Positions 61,915 to 64,000 of a stretch of 64,000 nt of DNA are shown piece after piece. Every line of letters starts with the position of its first letter. Within the stretch, counting starts at the first letter, position 1. Below the pieces are notes generated by a model. The model was not told the origin of the DNA, ran no database searches, and was given only the letters and a program-made list of their open reading frames with translations. Position numbers and translations under genes: made by a program. Source of the DNA: Isoetes taiwanensis (lineage: Eukaryota > Streptophyta > Lycopodiopsida > Isoetales > Isoetaceae); the NCBI GenBank assembly GCA_021234155.1, contig JAJEKV010000005.1, forward strand, positions 14,115,449 through 14,179,448. The letters are read 5' to 3'.

Positions 61915-62100
61915 GGCGAAAGCGAAACCATTGTTTTAAACTTACGTGAAGTTTCTTTTTTCGTAAGCGAAAACACTTGTTTTAAACTACGCTGAACCAA
62001 AAATTTTTTTAAACCGGAACTGTTTAAACTACTTGTGCGAAAAAATCCGATAAGCGAAACAGTTGTTTTAAACCGGGCATTTTGCTAAGGAAAAAACTTT
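61915..62100. repeat. Short degenerate repeat
   Basis: Three to four copies of a unit like AAGCGAAACAGTTGTTTTAAAC, spaced about 50-60 bases apart. Confidence 0.55.
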
Positions 62101-62860
62101 TTGCGCCTTGTTTGGTCTATTTTGTGCGGTGAAATATTATATATAAGAAAAACGTGTTTAGCTCTAGAATTAAGCCTCGGCCAGATTTGACTACCCGGTC
62201 GAGTCCACATACTCCTTGGGGAAGCGGTTGACCTTTGAGGTGTGGGTTTTTTTTTTTCGTCAGGGCCGATCTTGGGAATTGTGAAGGAGATTCCTCCTTC
62301 CGCGAGTTTTCCGACCTTGGGTTCCTACCCTGTTCCTTAGAGATCTATAGGTTCTTGTCCTTTACTCCTTACGTTCGAACGGGACGTCGATGTAACATAT
62401 GCGTAGTGAGCTTGCTCCTTCGCGTATATAGACGTCGGCCTTTAGTTTGGACGATTAAGGAGTCTTTACCCTTTAGCATACCGAAAGCGAGACGGTAATT
62501 TTAGATAGCGGCCCCGGGGATGGCGGTCATGCATCTACATCCGGCGCCGCCGGCGGTCATGCGTCATCGTCTAGGGGTGCGCGGCCATGTAGCGATGATC
62601 ATGGCAGGAACGCGGGGGTTGGAACAAAGACGTGGAAGAATTATATGTTGAAATACTAGAGAGGGTCACGAGTGGGGTTTGTGAAGGAATTTGAGTGAGA
62701 ATGAGTGGCAATGTGTATTTTGTGGGTACCGTCAATAAATGGATCGCGCGACAAGAATACGAGCTCATCTTTTACGGGATCCTAAAATTGGGGTGCAAAC
62801 ATGTGCGGCATCCGGGCGACATATGACAAGATGCACTTGAAGTGTTGGGTTAAAAAGAAT
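62101..62860. other. No supported gene
   Basis: GC-richer sequence with short frames only. Confidence 0.3.
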
Positions 62861-64000
62861 AGCGGCGAAGAACCACGGCCAAAAGGGATAGCCAAAAGGA
62901 CCTTCACCATGCCAAGAAGAAGAGATCAATTACACCACCCCTCTGCCCGGTAATGTACCAACCCGGAGGGTGGACTAGGGTCGATAGAAGGGGTTAAGTA
63001 CAGGCCGAAAAAAGAATGGCGAGAGACAATTGAGATAGTGGAAAACCAGGACTAAAGCAACAGGAGGGTTGACCCGATTAGCCCAACATCGAGCAAAACC
63101 GAAGAAGCAATTGTTGAAGGTTGTAGAGGCATTTTTATATGTCGGGTTGTCTCCACATATTTTGGAGCACAAAGCAATGAAAGAAGCCTTCTAGGAAGTT
63201 GCCAAAGCGGGGGCGGCTTTTAGATTGCCTTCATACAAAAATGCCAATAACAAAATGGTGGATGAAATTCAGGGAAAATAGTCGAGAGGGTGGAAATGAA
63301 GTTAAATGGTATTATTCTTGAAGCCGGGGCCGGCCTCACTAGTGACCCGATGGTTGGAGCAATGTAAACAAGGACCATCTTATAAATTTCATGATCGTGT
63401 ATCCGAGTGGCTAAGTATTCTTGAAAATGCTGAGAAACCAAAAGCTGACCAAGTCACGGAGATTGGATTTTCAAAAAAAAGGTGATAGAGAGTTTGGACC
63501 CAGAAGAATATTTCAGGTCGTAATGGACAACATCTAATTGTAAGTTAAGCGGGTGAATTGTTGGAGTCGAATTTCGAGTTGCTGCGCGACCCGGCTATGA
63601 ATGCCATTGCCTAAACTTATTGCTGAAGGACTGGTTTTCCAGTACACTTGGTTCAAAGATCCCATTCAAGGCCCGTTATCTCGTGAAATTCATCACAAAG
63701 AAGCCCGGCAATTTCACGCCATATACAAGTCATTCGTCGGGAAGGCCCTAGCACTCATGAATCCCGGCGGACTTCGGTTTGGTTCCAATTACATTCATTT
63801 GTCTTGAAAGAGTGCTTAGGTGTCGCGACTCGATTATCTCGACCTTCAACCATACGAGTTCTTTGAATGGGAGAGGAGGCGAAGGAAAAAATGCTTCAAA
63901 ACCGCCGTGACAAAGCGCCGCCCTTCAGAAAATGCTTGGGCGGGGAGACATTCGAGAGGCGAAAGAATGTTGTCAAGTGCATGCAACCCGTTTGTCATGC
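62861..64000 (+). pseudogene. Decayed coding-like sequence, unrecognised
   Basis: Plus-strand pieces such as EIQGKIVERVEMKLNGIILE (about 63266), HDRVSEWLSILENAEKPK (about 63390) and LPKLIAEGLVFQYTWFKDP (63604) look like protein but sit in different frames with stops between. I cannot name a family. The sequence runs off the right edge. Confidence 0.25.

Overview
The window looks like nuclear DNA of a land plant with a large, repeat-rich genome. It holds nested LTR retrotransposons, tRNA-derived SINEs, spliceosomal introns in transposon genes, and one intronless plant-type cytochrome P450 of the CYP86 clan. A fern or another seed-free plant seems most likely from the style of the transposon proteins, but that is an impression. 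The window has no tRNA or rRNA gene and only one convincing host gene.

Layout. 0.3-5.2 kb: a decayed coiled-coil fragment, a Ty3/gypsy fossil, a transposase-like remnant with the motif HGKGEHDG, and a SINE. 5.6-21.9 kb: one minus-strand Ty3/gypsy element with about 2.46-kb LTRs and a GGATG target duplication. A plus-strand Ty1/copia element (12.9-18.3 kb, 0.56-kb LTRs, TATTG duplication) is nested inside it. 22.3-30 kb: a minus-strand Ulp1-peptidase gene remnant, an AC-rich minisatellite, a second Ty3/gypsy fossil and a CACTA-like transposase remnant. 30.6-34.9 kb: an unrecognised spliced remnant, G-rich repeats and a dispersed 0.65-kb repeat. 35.4-36.9 kb: the P450 gene. Its 3' end and downstream flank recur as copies near 37-38.7, 43.7-45.2 and 45.2-46.6 kb.

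The most interesting object is at about 46,566-58,830. It is a DNA transposon of about 12.3 kb with perfect 21-bp terminal inverted repeats, inserted in the third copy of the P450-downstream unit. On the minus strand it encodes (i) a protein fusing a ParB-like domain to a beta-class DNA-methyltransferase fold whose catalytic motif is altered, and (ii) an FCP1-like HAD-phosphatase domain. On the plus strand, from a divergent start about 225 bp away, it encodes a transposase-like protein with an RNase-H-like acidic triad (my recall: DUF8039/DUF7869-type). Exon phases agree across every intron I could place. A 3.6-kb intron of the transposase gene carries a 129-bp tandem array and a possible Helitron end. 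I infer that the ParB-methyltransferase protein binds or protects element DNA and that the plus-strand gene moves it. The role of the HAD domain is unknown.

58.8-64 kb: diverged tandem repeats, a SINE whose 3' tail recurs near the P450 copies, a LINE C-terminal remnant, and decayed sequence I could not identify.
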